Shown: piece after piece, positions 27,254 through 34,792 of the stretch
How positions within the stretch are numbered: position 1 is the first letter of the stretch
How the letters are laid out: each line of letters opens with the position of its first letter
Assembly (NCBI GenBank): GCA_019116445.1
Contig: DXBP01000029.1
Span: 118,981 to 182,980, forward strand
Direction of reading: 5' to 3'
Source of the DNA: Candidatus Gemmiger excrementigallinarum
GTDB taxonomy: Bacteria; Bacillota; Clostridia; Oscillospirales; Ruminococcaceae
Length of the DNA: 64,000 nucleotides
Position numbers and translations under genes: made by a program
Notes under the pieces: generated by a model
The model's database searches: none
What the model was told of the DNA's origin: nothing
The model's input: the letters and a program-made list of their open reading frames with translations, nothing else

Positions 27254-29314
27254 TTACAGTTTCATGCAGACATCCCACGCCCGCCAGATGACGGTGCGCA
27301 GGTTGCCCACCTTGTCGGCATCGCCCACAATGTGGACGTGGCGGCCCTTGGGCGCCAGGGGCGCCGGGCGGTAGCCCACCGACAGAATGACGGAATCCGC
27401 CGGGATTTCTTGGGTGGTGCCGTCCTTGGCGGCCACGGTGACGCTGCCGTCCTGAATGGCCTTGAGGGAGGTTTCCAGATGCACCGGCACCTGGTTGGTC
27501 TTGAAGAAGTCCCGCAGGTAGCTGGAGTTGGCCAGGCAGACGCCGGTCACCGCGATGAGGTCATCCTTCATCTCCACAAGAACGGGCTGCTTGCCCTGGA
27601 GGTAGAGGTCGTAGGCGATCTCGCAGCCGGTAAGGCCGCCGCCCACGATGACGACTTTCTCCCCCACCGGCGCCTTGCCCAGCAGGTAATCCACGGCCTG
27701 GATGCCCTTTTCGGCCCCCGGCACGGGCAGGTTGACGGCGGTGGAACCGGTGGCGACGATGACTTCATCGGCGCCCAGGCTCTCAACGTCCCGCACCTCG
27801 GTGTTCAGCTTAACGGTGATATTGGGGTACTTGGTCAGTTCCCGGGCGTACCAGGCCAGCAGGTCGCGGTCCTTCTCCTTGAAAGAGGGGGCTGCCGCGG
27901 CCACGAACACGCCGCCCAGGGCACCGGTCTTTTCGTAGAGGGTCACGGTGTGGCCGCGCTGGGCGCAGACCAGGGCCGACTCCATACCGCCGATGCCGCC
28001 GCCGATGACCGCGATGTTCTTTTTGTGTTCCGCCGGGGTGATGCGGTACTTTTTGGACTGCATCGTGCGGGGGTCCAGGGCGCAGCGGGCCATGCCGCGG
28101 GTATCAAAGAAGGACTGGGCGTTGGCGTGGCCCTTGTAGTGGCAGAGGTTGAAGCAGCCGTTGTGGCAGCAGATGCAGGGGCGGATGTCCTCCATCCGGT
28201 CCTCCAGCACCTTGGTGACCCACTCGCCGTCGGCCAGGAACTGCCGCGCCACGCCCATGGCGTCGATGCGGCCCGCCGCAATGGCTTCGGCCGCCGCGTC
28301 GGGTTCCATACGGCCCGCGCAGACCACCGGGATGTCCACACAGGTCCTGATGTGGGCCACATCGTCCAGGTTGCAGTTCTGGGGCATATACATGGGCGGA
28401 TGGGCCCAGTACCAGGAATCGTAGGTGCCGTTGTCGGCGTTGAGCATATCGTAGCCGGCGTCCTGCAGGTACCTGGCGGCCTTCTCGCTCTCTTCCATAT
28501 CGCGGCCGATCTCGGTGTAGTCGGTTTCGCCGGGCAGGGCGCCGTAGCAGAAATCCTTCACCTTGGAAATAACGCTGTACCGGATGGAAACGGGATAGTC
28601 CTGGCCGCACACCGCCTTGATGGCCTTGACGATCTCCACCGCAAAGCGGTAGCGGTTCTCGAAGCTGCCGCCGTAGGCATCGCTGCGGTGGTTGGTGTAC
28701 TTCATGGCAAACTGGTCCAGCAGGTAGCCTTCATGCACGGCGTGGACCTCCACGCCGTCCACACCCGCCTCCTTGCAGAGCAGGGCGGTCTTGGCGAAGG
28801 CTTCGATGATCTCCTCGATCTGGGGCACCGTCATTTCGGGGCAGGTCACGTCCTCGGCCCAGCGGGCGGGCAGCGGACTGGGGCTGGCCAGCTGGTAGTT
28901 GGTATCCAGAATGGGCTTGGCCAGGGTGCGCAGGATGGGGTTCTTGTGCAGGGGCAGCACCTCGTCCGAGATGCCCCAGGACCGGCCCATGCCCGCCGTG
29001 AGCTGCACAAAGAGCTTGGCGCCGGTTTTGTGGATCTCCTCCATATAGGGTTTGAGTTCCCGGAACATCTTTTTGTTCTGGTACAGCCACCGGCCGCCGA
29101 TGGTATCCCGGATGGGGGCGATACCGGGGATGATGAGGCCCACGTTGTTGCGGGCACGCTCCATAAAGAAGTTGGCTGCTTCCTTGTCAAAATGGTTGGG
29201 CTCCATCCAGCCAAAGAGCGAGGTGCCGCCCATGGGGCAGAGCACGATGCGGTTCTTGATCTCGACGTTGCCGATCTTCCAGGGGGTAAACAGCGCTTGG
29301 CAGGTTTGATTCAT
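27254..29314 (-). CDS. Old-yellow-enzyme-type FAD/FMN/4Fe-4S oxidoreductase
   Basis: This 686-residue protein has the 2,4-dienoyl-CoA / 2-enoate reductase architecture. An N-terminal FMN TIM barrel (FTPWKIGNVEIKNRIVLCPM, GVDGVEVHAVHEGYLLDQF) is followed by a 4Fe-4S segment (CICCHNGCFNLC plus a later C). FAD (IAVIGGGIGGMESA) and NAD(P)H (VVIVGGGLTGCEIAYDL) Rossmann domains end it. The ATG at 29314 is used. Homologues include the bile-acid enzymes BaiCD/BaiH, so reduction of an enoate, steroid or dietary alkene is possible; the substrate is unknown. It heads the operon with the two aconitase X genes. Confidence 0.88.
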   Translation of the reverse strand: MNQTCQALFTPWKIGNVEIKNRIVLCPMGGTSLFGWMEPNHFDKEAANFFMERARNNVGLIIPGIAPIRDTIGGRWLYQNKKMFRELKPYMEEIHKTGAKLFVQLTAGMGRSWGISDEVLPLHKNPILRTLAKPILDTNYQLASPSPLPARWAEDVTCPEMTVPQIEEIIEAFAKTALLCKEAGVDGVEVHAVHEGYLLDQFAMKYTNHRSDAYGGSFENRYRFAVEIVKAIKAVCGQDYPVSIRYSVISKVKDFCYGALPGETDYTEIGRDMEESEKAARYLQDAGYDMLNADNGTYDSWYWAHPPMYMPQNCNLDDVAHIRTCVDIPVVCAGRMEPDAAAEAIAAGRIDAMGVARQFLADGEWVTKVLEDRMEDIRPCICCHNGCFNLCHYKGHANAQSFFDTRGMARCALDPRTMQSKKYRITPAEHKKNIAVIGGGIGGMESALVCAQRGHTVTLYEKTGALGGVFVAAAAPSFKEKDRDLLAWYARELTKYPNITVKLNTEVRDVESLGADEVIVATGSTAVNLPVPGAEKGIQAVDYLLGKAPVGEKVVIVGGGLTGCEIAYDLYLQGKQPVLVEMKDDLIAVTGVCLANSSYLRDFFKTNQVPVHLETSLKAIQDGSVTVAAKDGTTQEIPADSVILSVGYRPAPLAPKGRHVHIVGDADKVGNLRTVIWRAWDVCMKL

Positions 29315-29367
29315 ACCGTTGCATCCTTTCTGTGTACGGGTCGGACGGGGGGCGTATTGCTGCTTCC

Positions 29368-29396
29368 AGTATACCATCGGCCGGATGGCGGCGCAA
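29368..29396 (-). promoter_or_regulatory. Promoter of the flavoenzyme-aconitase X operon
   Basis: On the minus strand, TTGCGC (29391-29396), a 17-bp gap and TATACT (29368-29373) form a plausible sigma-A promoter 54 bp before the flavoenzyme start. Confidence 0.55.
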
Positions 29397-29422
29397 GAAA
29401 TCCGACCCGGTCCCGAAGATTT

Positions 29423-30661
29423 TTATTCCCCCAGCGTAAACTCGAATACCGCCGTTGGATCGTCGTAATTTTCGTTGGTGACCCACAGCACGCTCTTCTT
29501 CGTCAGGTTGTAGACGGCGCTGTGCACGGTGCAGCTGTTTTTGTCGTCGTTGTCCCAGCTGCGGCGGCCCACGCTCTGCAGAATATCCATGGCGGCCTGT
29601 TCATCGGCCACCACGCCGTCGGTGGCCTGCAGTTCCTCGTACAGGCGGTCGTAACGGTCGGCGCCCTTCTTGTTTTCGGCGGGCACACCCTCATAATAGC
29701 CGGGCTGCAGCACAAAGTTGGTCACGATCTGGTAGCTGCTGGCCCCTTCCCGCTCACCGATGTCGGCGTCCTGGTCGTTGTAGACCACCTTCAGCGTGCG
29801 CTGGCTGCCGTCGTTATCGGTGGTATCCACGGCGCTGTCGTTGGTCCATTCCAGGATGGCGCTCTTGCCGCTGGCATCCGCCACCATGTAATGGTAGGAG
29901 GTGTTGGCGGAGTCGTGCAGGTCGTAGCTGGAAGCGATCTCCACCGCTTCCTCCACGTTGTCGGCATAGTCCAGGATCAGGCGCAGCAGCGTGGTGGAGG
30001 TAAAGTCCGGCTTGTCGGTATCCTGGCTGGTGGCCACCGTTTCCTCGCCGCCCTGGTAGGTCATGTAGATGCCGCAGCTCACGCCCGCATCATTGACGCC
30101 GTCCAGCGGGGCGTAGGGTGCCGCCAGGCAGATGACCTTGTCCATCAGGCCGGTCATATCCTGGTCCACGTCGATGCCCAGGAACTGCAGGTCCACCGTG
30201 GAGATGGAGGCATGGCGGCCCTCGTTGGCATCGGTAAAGACCAGCATGGCGTTGGTCTTGGAGAAGTCGTAGTTGCGGGCGAACAGGGCATCGCCGTTCT
30301 CCGCCGTGGCGGTGAAGGAGGAACAGCCGATCTCGGGGGCGGTCATGTTCAGGTCCACCACGCCGTGGGTGATGTTGTCGGTGATGAACTGGATGAGGTC
30401 GGTGTCATTGCTGACGCCCCCCTGGGCCACAAAGTCGTCCAGGTAAAAACCGCCCCGGACGTGCATGGAATACACCGCGCCATCCAGGTGGTCATCGTTG
30501 CGCTCCCGCAGCATCTCGATGCTGGCTACCGAGCCGATCTCGTTGTGCCAGACGGCGTAAATGCCCACACCGGCCAGCACCACCAGCGCCACGACCACCG
30601 CCAGGACGGTCAGCAGGATCTTTTTCAGCTTTCGTTTCGGTTTTACTTCTACAGCGTTCAT
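29423..30661 (-). CDS. Membrane-anchored Ntn hydrolase, choloylglycine/C45 acyltransferase-like
   Basis: This 412-residue protein has an N-terminal transmembrane helix (LLTVLAVVVALVVLAGVGIYAV, about residues 17-38) and an extracytoplasmic Ntn-hydrolase domain. C113 in EIGCSSFTATAENGD is the candidate nucleophile, followed by FARNYDF with R129 and N130, as in penicillin-V-acylase, bile-salt-hydrolase and C45 families. The region before C113 could be an autocleaved pro-segment. It lies 27 bp after the MarR gene in the same operon. Bile-salt or other amide hydrolysis is possible; being anchored rather than cytoplasmic is unusual for a bile-salt hydrolase. Confidence 0.8.
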   Translation of the reverse strand: MNAVEVKPKRKLKKILLTVLAVVVALVVLAGVGIYAVWHNEIGSVASIEMLRERNDDHLDGAVYSMHVRGGFYLDDFVAQGGVSNDTDLIQFITDNITHGVVDLNMTAPEIGCSSFTATAENGDALFARNYDFSKTNAMLVFTDANEGRHASISTVDLQFLGIDVDQDMTGLMDKVICLAAPYAPLDGVNDAGVSCGIYMTYQGGEETVATSQDTDKPDFTSTTLLRLILDYADNVEEAVEIASSYDLHDSANTSYHYMVADASGKSAILEWTNDSAVDTTDNDGSQRTLKVVYNDQDADIGEREGASSYQIVTNFVLQPGYYEGVPAENKKGADRYDRLYEELQATDGVVADEQAAMDILQSVGRRSWDNDDKNSCTVHSAVYNLTKKSVLWVTNENYDDPTAVFEFTLGE

Positions 30662-30688
30662 ACGTACTTCCTTTCCTTTTTACACAAC

Positions 30689-31129
30689 TTATTCGGGGAT
30701 GCCCTCGCAGGTAAGGCGGCGCAGATTCCCGGTGATGGATTCCAGCGCCTTATAAAACGCCTCCCGCTCGGCCGGGGTCAGGTCCCGGCCCGCTTCCTCC
30801 ACCGCGCGGCTGGCCCGCTCGCGCACCTGCCGGGTCGCCTGCCGGCCCGCTTCGGTAAGCACCACTTTGCCGCCGTAGCCGCCCTCCTTGCGCACCAGGC
30901 CCTTTTTCTCCAGAATGGCCAGCATCCGGGAAGCGTCGGACTTGTCCTTCAGGCAAAGTTCGCACAGTTCCGGCACCGTGACCCCTTCGGGATGGCGGTA
31001 CAGCGTTGTCAGATACAGCGCGTGGGCGCCTTTCAGGCCGTAGACCTGCATCTCCTCCCCCGCCAGCTTGTGCCAGCAGCGGGAAATTTCGGCAATGGCC
31101 AGGGAAAACCGTTCAAATCGCTCCACCAT
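30689..31129 (-). CDS. MarR-family transcriptional regulator
   Basis: This 146-residue winged-helix protein contains GVTVPELCELCLKDKSDASRMLAILEKKGLV (recognition helix) and a wing (GGYGGKVVLTEAGR). The start is fixed at the ATG at 31129 by AAAGGAG nine bases upstream; an in-frame GTG at 31150 lies before that site. Its promoter is flanked by two inverted repeats, implying autorepression together with the downstream Ntn hydrolase. Confidence 0.92.
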   Translation of the reverse strand: MVERFERFSLAIAEISRCWHKLAGEEMQVYGLKGAHALYLTTLYRHPEGVTVPELCELCLKDKSDASRMLAILEKKGLVRKEGGYGGKVVLTEAGRQATRQVRERASRAVEEAGRDLTPAEREAFYKALESITGNLRRLTCEGIPE

Positions 31130-31153
31130 GGGACCAGGCTCCTTTCTCACCCA

Positions 31154-31210
31154 AAAGTTGAAAGCACAACTTTAAGAGTATAGCAACAAGAAGTTGCACT
31201 GTCAACTTCT
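31154..31210 (-). promoter_or_regulatory. marR promoter with two operator palindromes
   Basis: On the minus strand, TTGACA (31200-31205), exactly 17 bp and TATACT (31177-31182) make a near-perfect sigma-A promoter. One dyad (AGAAGTTG-6 bp-CAACTTCT, 31189-31210) covers the -35. A second (AAAGTTG-6 bp-CAACTTT, 31154-31173) covers the start of transcription. Sharing the core AAGTTG-N6-CAACTT, they are probable MarR dimer sites, giving strong repression until a ligand binds. Confidence 0.85.
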
Positions 31211-31304
31211 GGAAGGCAGTTTTTTCCTTTTTCCCCGCCAGGGCCGAAAAAGCCCCCGCCGGTCAGCGAAAAACGCCGACCGGCGGGGGCAGACCACAAG
31301 CAGA

Positions 31305-32393
31305 TTACCGCTTGATGTCGTAGTTCATATTCATGAGGTTGCGGATGCTGTCCACATCGTCGGTGATGTTGGCATCGCCGTGGATGGTGTGCTTGATGGC
31401 ACTGGACGCCACCGCGAAGTTGATCATATCCATGGGGCGATAGTCGTGCATCATGGCGTAGATCAGGCCGCTGGCGAAGGCGTCGCCGCCGCCCACGCGG
31501 TCCAGGATGTTAAAGGTAAAGAGTTTGCTCTCAAAGGTATGACCCTCGTACCACATGAAGGCTTTGAGGCTGTTCTCGCTGCCGGAATGTACATACCGCA
31601 CATGGCGGCCGATGCACTTGAGGTTGGGATACCGCTCCACAAAGCGCCGGAAGATCTCGTCCTGCTGCTCGTAGCTGGGCTGCAGCGGCACGCCGTCCTT
31701 CCAGTCGCCCTTGGTGTGGTCGGTTTCATCCTTCCACAGATGGTAGGGTTCGATGCCGAAGAGCACATCCACGTAGGGCAGGCAGCGGGTGCAATAGTCC
31801 CGGGCTTCCTCCCAGGTCCACAGGGTGCTGCGGAAGTTGCCGTCAAAGCTGACGGTGAGGCCCTTCTCCTTGGCCACCTGCAGGCAGCGCAGGATGAAGT
31901 CGGCGCAGTTTTGGTTCAGCGCCGGGGTAATGCCCGAAAGATGCAGCCAGTCGAAGCCGTCGAACAGGGCATCCAGGTCTACCTTGGTCAGGTCATACTC
32001 GGTGAGGGCGCTGTGCATACGGTCGTAGATGACCTTGCTGGGGCGGATGCCGTAGCCGGTTTCCAGGTAATAGGTGCCCAGGCGATGGCTGGGGGTTTCC
32101 TCCTTGGAGGAGAGGATCATGGGCGTGCAGTGCACATCGTTGGAGCGCAGCCACCGGATGGCGCTTTTGCCCAGGGAATTGTTGGGCACCACGCTGAAAA
32201 AGGTGGAGTCCACGCCGAGGTTGGCCAGCGCCAGGGCGATGTTCGCCTCGCTGCCGCCGTAGCTGGCCTCAAAGTTGGAGGCCATGCGGATCTTTTCGTA
32301 GTTGGGCGGGGTCAGGCGCAGCATGACCTCACCGATGGTAATAAACTTCTGCGGGCTTTGCTGGTCCTGCAGAATGGGGTTGCAGTGTTCCAT
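31305..32393 (-). CDS. PfkB-family sugar kinase, 2-keto-3-deoxygluconate kinase-like
   Basis: This 362-residue ribokinase-type enzyme has the N-terminal ITIGEVMLRLTPP, the substrate loop YGGSEANIALALANLG and the C-terminal anion hole and catalytic Asp motif RVGGGDAFASGL. The ATG at 32393 has a strong AGGAGG upstream. The start GEVMLRLTPP is typical of KdgK, which phosphorylates KDG, but no KDG aldolase or uronate genes are adjacent, so specificity is tentative. It is transcribed as a single gene. Confidence 0.85.
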   Translation of the reverse strand: MEHCNPILQDQQSPQKFITIGEVMLRLTPPNYEKIRMASNFEASYGGSEANIALALANLGVDSTFFSVVPNNSLGKSAIRWLRSNDVHCTPMILSSKEETPSHRLGTYYLETGYGIRPSKVIYDRMHSALTEYDLTKVDLDALFDGFDWLHLSGITPALNQNCADFILRCLQVAKEKGLTVSFDGNFRSTLWTWEEARDYCTRCLPYVDVLFGIEPYHLWKDETDHTKGDWKDGVPLQPSYEQQDEIFRRFVERYPNLKCIGRHVRYVHSGSENSLKAFMWYEGHTFESKLFTFNILDRVGGGDAFASGLIYAMMHDYRPMDMINFAVASSAIKHTIHGDANITDDVDSIRNLMNMNYDIKR

Positions 32394-32512
32394 TACTTGG
32401 GCACCTCCTGGGTGTTTGGTTTTCTTTGCGCGGGAAATACCGGGGATTCTATTGTCCCTTTTATTGTACGGCATTTCCGATTTGATTGCAAGAAAAACCC
32501 GGCGCCGCCCCC

Positions 32513-33184
32513 TCAGTCCTGCAAATCCCGCTCAAAGCGGTCGATCTTGTCCACCTTGCCGATGACCGTGATGGTATCCCCCTGGCCGAACCGGTAGCTC
32601 GCCGTAAATTCAACGTCGGTACGTCCATCCCGTTCCACAGCAATGATGTTGATGCCGTAGACCTTGCGCACGTCCAGTTCCTGCACGGTGCGGCCGATCA
32701 CCCGGCCGCCCGCCGTGATGCGGCGCACTTCCACCCCGTCGGCCAGGGCCACGTAATCCAGCAGATTGCCGAAGATCAGCCGCCGCCCGATGCGCACGGC
32801 CATGTCCGCCTCCGGGTAAACCACCGTGGCGCCCATGCGCTTGAGCACCTCGCCGTGGACTTCGCTGGTGGCCTTGGCGATGACGTTGGGCACCCCCAGC
32901 TTGATGACCAGCATGGTGGTGAGGATGCTCATATCGATCTGTTCACCGATGCAGACGGTGACGGTGCCGCAGTTCTGCATACCGGTTTCTTTCAGCGCCG
33001 TTTCGCTGAGGTTATCCACCACGAAGGCGTAATCGGTGTAGGCCCGGACTTCCCGGACCTTTTCCTCGTTCTTGTCGATGGCGATGACTTCCTTGCCGGC
33101 AGCCGCCAGGGTTTTGACCAGCGCCGTGCCGAACCGGCCCAGGCCGATGACGCCGTACAGCGTGGAGGGATCTTGTTTTTTCAT
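32513..33184 (-). CDS. ktrA: Potassium uptake regulatory subunit, TrkA/KtrA-type
   Basis: This 223-residue RCK protein has an N-terminal Rossmann nucleotide-binding domain (YGVIGLGRFGTALVKTLAAAG, EVIAIDKNEEKV) and a C-terminal RCK_C domain (LDVRKVYGINIIAVERDG). It gates the KtrB channel-like transporter encoded 25 bp upstream in response to ATP/ADP, with c-di-AMP binding at the RCK_C domain in many Firmicutes. The ATG at 33184 is chosen; the 36 extra in-frame residues upstream look like read-through. Confidence 0.93.
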   Translation of the reverse strand: MKKQDPSTLYGVIGLGRFGTALVKTLAAAGKEVIAIDKNEEKVREVRAYTDYAFVVDNLSETALKETGMQNCGTVTVCIGEQIDMSILTTMLVIKLGVPNVIAKATSEVHGEVLKRMGATVVYPEADMAVRIGRRLIFGNLLDYVALADGVEVRRITAGGRVIGRTVQELDVRKVYGINIIAVERDGRTDVEFTASYRFGQGDTITVIGKVDKIDRFERDLQD

Positions 33185-33209
33185 AATGCACCTACCTGTG
33201 TGTAAAAAA

Positions 33210-34517
33210 TCAGCCGATGGTAATGGCTTCCTCGGTATAGCGGGCCTGGGGTTCCGGGCGTTCGACCCAGATGGAAAGCAGTGTGAAGGCACCCACGCGC
33301 CCGGTGTACATGGTCAGGATCAGCACGAACTTGCTCACATCCCGCAGCCCCGGCGTGATGCCGGTGGAAAGGCCAACGGTGCCGTAGGCGGAAACATCCT
33401 CGAACAGCAGCTGCACGAAGGTGGCTTCGGGTTCCAGCACACAGAGCAGGAAGGTGCCGGTGCAGACCACGACCACGCCCAGCAGGGCGATGGTGGCGGC
33501 CTTGTTCATGGAGCCTTCGGGCAGGCGGCGGTGGAAGGCCCCCGGCCGCCGCTTGGAGAAGATGCACCGTACCTCCTGCATGAGGACGAAGAAGGTGGTG
33601 GTCTTGATACCGCCGCCGGTAGATCCCGGCGACGCACCGATGAACATGAGGATGGTGAGCACAAAGAGGCCCGCGTCGCTCAGATCCCCCATGGAAACGG
33701 TGGAAAAGCCCGCGGTACGCGCCGACGTGCTGTGGAAAAATGCCGCCAGCCAGCCGATGCCGTCGGTGAGCTGCAGCAGCACCGTGCCGGCGGCCAGCAG
33801 CACCGCCGTGGTGGTAAGCACCACCTTGGTGTGCAGCGTGAACTTGCGGAAGTGGAACCGGCACTTGATGACGTCGAGCACGACGAGGAAGCCGATACCG
33901 CCAAAGATGATAAGGCCGCAGGTGACAAGGTTGAGCCAGACGTTATCGTGGTAAGGGATCAGGTTGCGCAGCCCGCCCAGGATGTCAAAGCCCGAGTTGT
34001 TGAACGCCGCGATGGAGTGGAAGATGCTGATCCACAACGCGTGCAGCGGCGGGAAATCCTGGATGAACACCGGGAAACTGCAAATAACGCCCGCCAGCTC
34101 AAAGCACAGCGTCATAAACAGCACCGCGCGCACCAGGCGGACCATGCCCTCGAACGTGTCAACGTTGAGCGCCTCGCGCACAAGGGAGCGCCCTTTGAAG
34201 TTGATGCGCCGGCCGGCGGCCAGCGCCAGGCCCATGCCGATGGAGGTCACGCCCAGGCCGCCGACCTGGATGAGCCCCGCCACTACGGCCTGGCCGAAGG
34301 GGGTGAAGGTGTCGGCGGTGTCGACGGCGATGAGGCCGGTGACGCACACCGCGCTGGTGGAGGTGAACAGGGCATCGGTCCAGCTGACGGTGGCGGTATC
34401 CCGCACCGAAATGGGCAGTTTGAGCAGCGCCGCCCCCAGCAGGATGGCCAGAGCAAAGCCCAGGGCGATGATGCGCGCGGGCGGCTGTTGTTTGAGTGAA
34501 TGGATGATGGATTTCAT
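33210..34517 (-). CDS. ktrB: Potassium transporter, TrkH/KtrB-type
   Basis: This 435-residue membrane protein belongs to the superfamily of K+ transporters, with four pore-like repeats. Filter-like glycine motifs occur in TSTSAVCVTGL, SIAAFNNSGFD, SARTAGFST and DVSAYGTVGLSTG. The ATG at 34517 sits just after a structured leader with an attenuator hairpin, and ktrA follows. It imports K+ (or Na+-coupled K+) at the cytoplasmic membrane under KtrA control. Confidence 0.94.
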   Translation of the reverse strand: MKSIIHSLKQQPPARIIALGFALAILLGAALLKLPISVRDTATVSWTDALFTSTSAVCVTGLIAVDTADTFTPFGQAVVAGLIQVGGLGVTSIGMGLALAAGRRINFKGRSLVREALNVDTFEGMVRLVRAVLFMTLCFELAGVICSFPVFIQDFPPLHALWISIFHSIAAFNNSGFDILGGLRNLIPYHDNVWLNLVTCGLIIFGGIGFLVVLDVIKCRFHFRKFTLHTKVVLTTTAVLLAAGTVLLQLTDGIGWLAAFFHSTSARTAGFSTVSMGDLSDAGLFVLTILMFIGASPGSTGGGIKTTTFFVLMQEVRCIFSKRRPGAFHRRLPEGSMNKAATIALLGVVVVCTGTFLLCVLEPEATFVQLLFEDVSAYGTVGLSTGITPGLRDVSKFVLILTMYTGRVGAFTLLSIWVERPEPQARYTEEAITIG

Positions 34518-34669
34518 AAGCTTTCCTCGTACGGTATAGAAAAAGCGGGACTTCCCGCTGTGTGGGGCTGTCCCGCCGGGCCGGGTGCAGCACCGCGCCC
34601 GGCCGACCCCGGATAAATAGGACGCGCCGCGTCCTATGACAGACTCCACCACTTATCCCGGTCGTAATT
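34518..34669 (-). ncRNA. Structured ktrB leader, candidate riboswitch/attenuator
   Basis: From the predicted transcription start (about 34669) the leader can form an outer helix GGATAA/TTATCC (34653-34658 with 34611-34616) enclosing a hairpin ATAGGAC/GTCCTAT (34617-34637). A GC-rich arm GGCCGGG/CCCGGCC follows. Last comes GCGGG-AAGT-CCCGC with five T (34540-34558), ending only 22 nt before the ktrB ATG. Aptamer-like folds followed by an intrinsic terminator next to the ribosome site are the layout of a transcriptional riboswitch. I could not match it to the c-di-AMP (ydaO) consensus that often controls ktr genes. Confidence 0.5.
34540..34558 (-). terminator. Attenuator hairpin before ktrB
   Basis: A five-base-pair GC stem with a four-base loop followed by TTTTT on the minus strand lies between the ktrB promoter and its GAGGAAAG ribosome site. 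Confidence 0.6.
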
Positions 34670-34675
34670 GCTCCT

Positions 34676-34704
34676 ACCATAACACGAAACCTGCCCGCCG
34701 TCAA
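34676..34704 (-). promoter_or_regulatory. ktrB promoter
   Basis: On the minus strand, TTGACG (34699-34704), 17 bp and TATGGT (34676-34681). It is divergent from the acyltransferase promoter at 34725-34753, only 20 bp away. Confidence 0.6.
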
Positions 34705-34724
34705 GAGGGGAAATGCCCCGGCCC

Positions 34725-34753
34725 TTGCGTGGTATCGTAAAATCGTGTATAAT
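34725..34753 (+). promoter_or_regulatory. Promoter of the MBOAT/surface polymer operon
   Basis: TTGCGT, 17 bp and a perfect TATAAT, 40 bp before the TTG start and its AGGAGG. Confidence 0.75.
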
Positions 34754-34792
34754 GAATTGTTACTTTTATAAGTATAGTCAGGAGGTGCGCCG

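Noticed and set aside
27077..31183. 1368-residue plus-strand open frame opposite the flavoenzyme and Ntn hydrolase genes
   Set aside because: It is a GC-skew shadow: His/Gly/Val-rich composition, no family motifs, no ribosome site, and the minus-strand genes under it have clear motifs.
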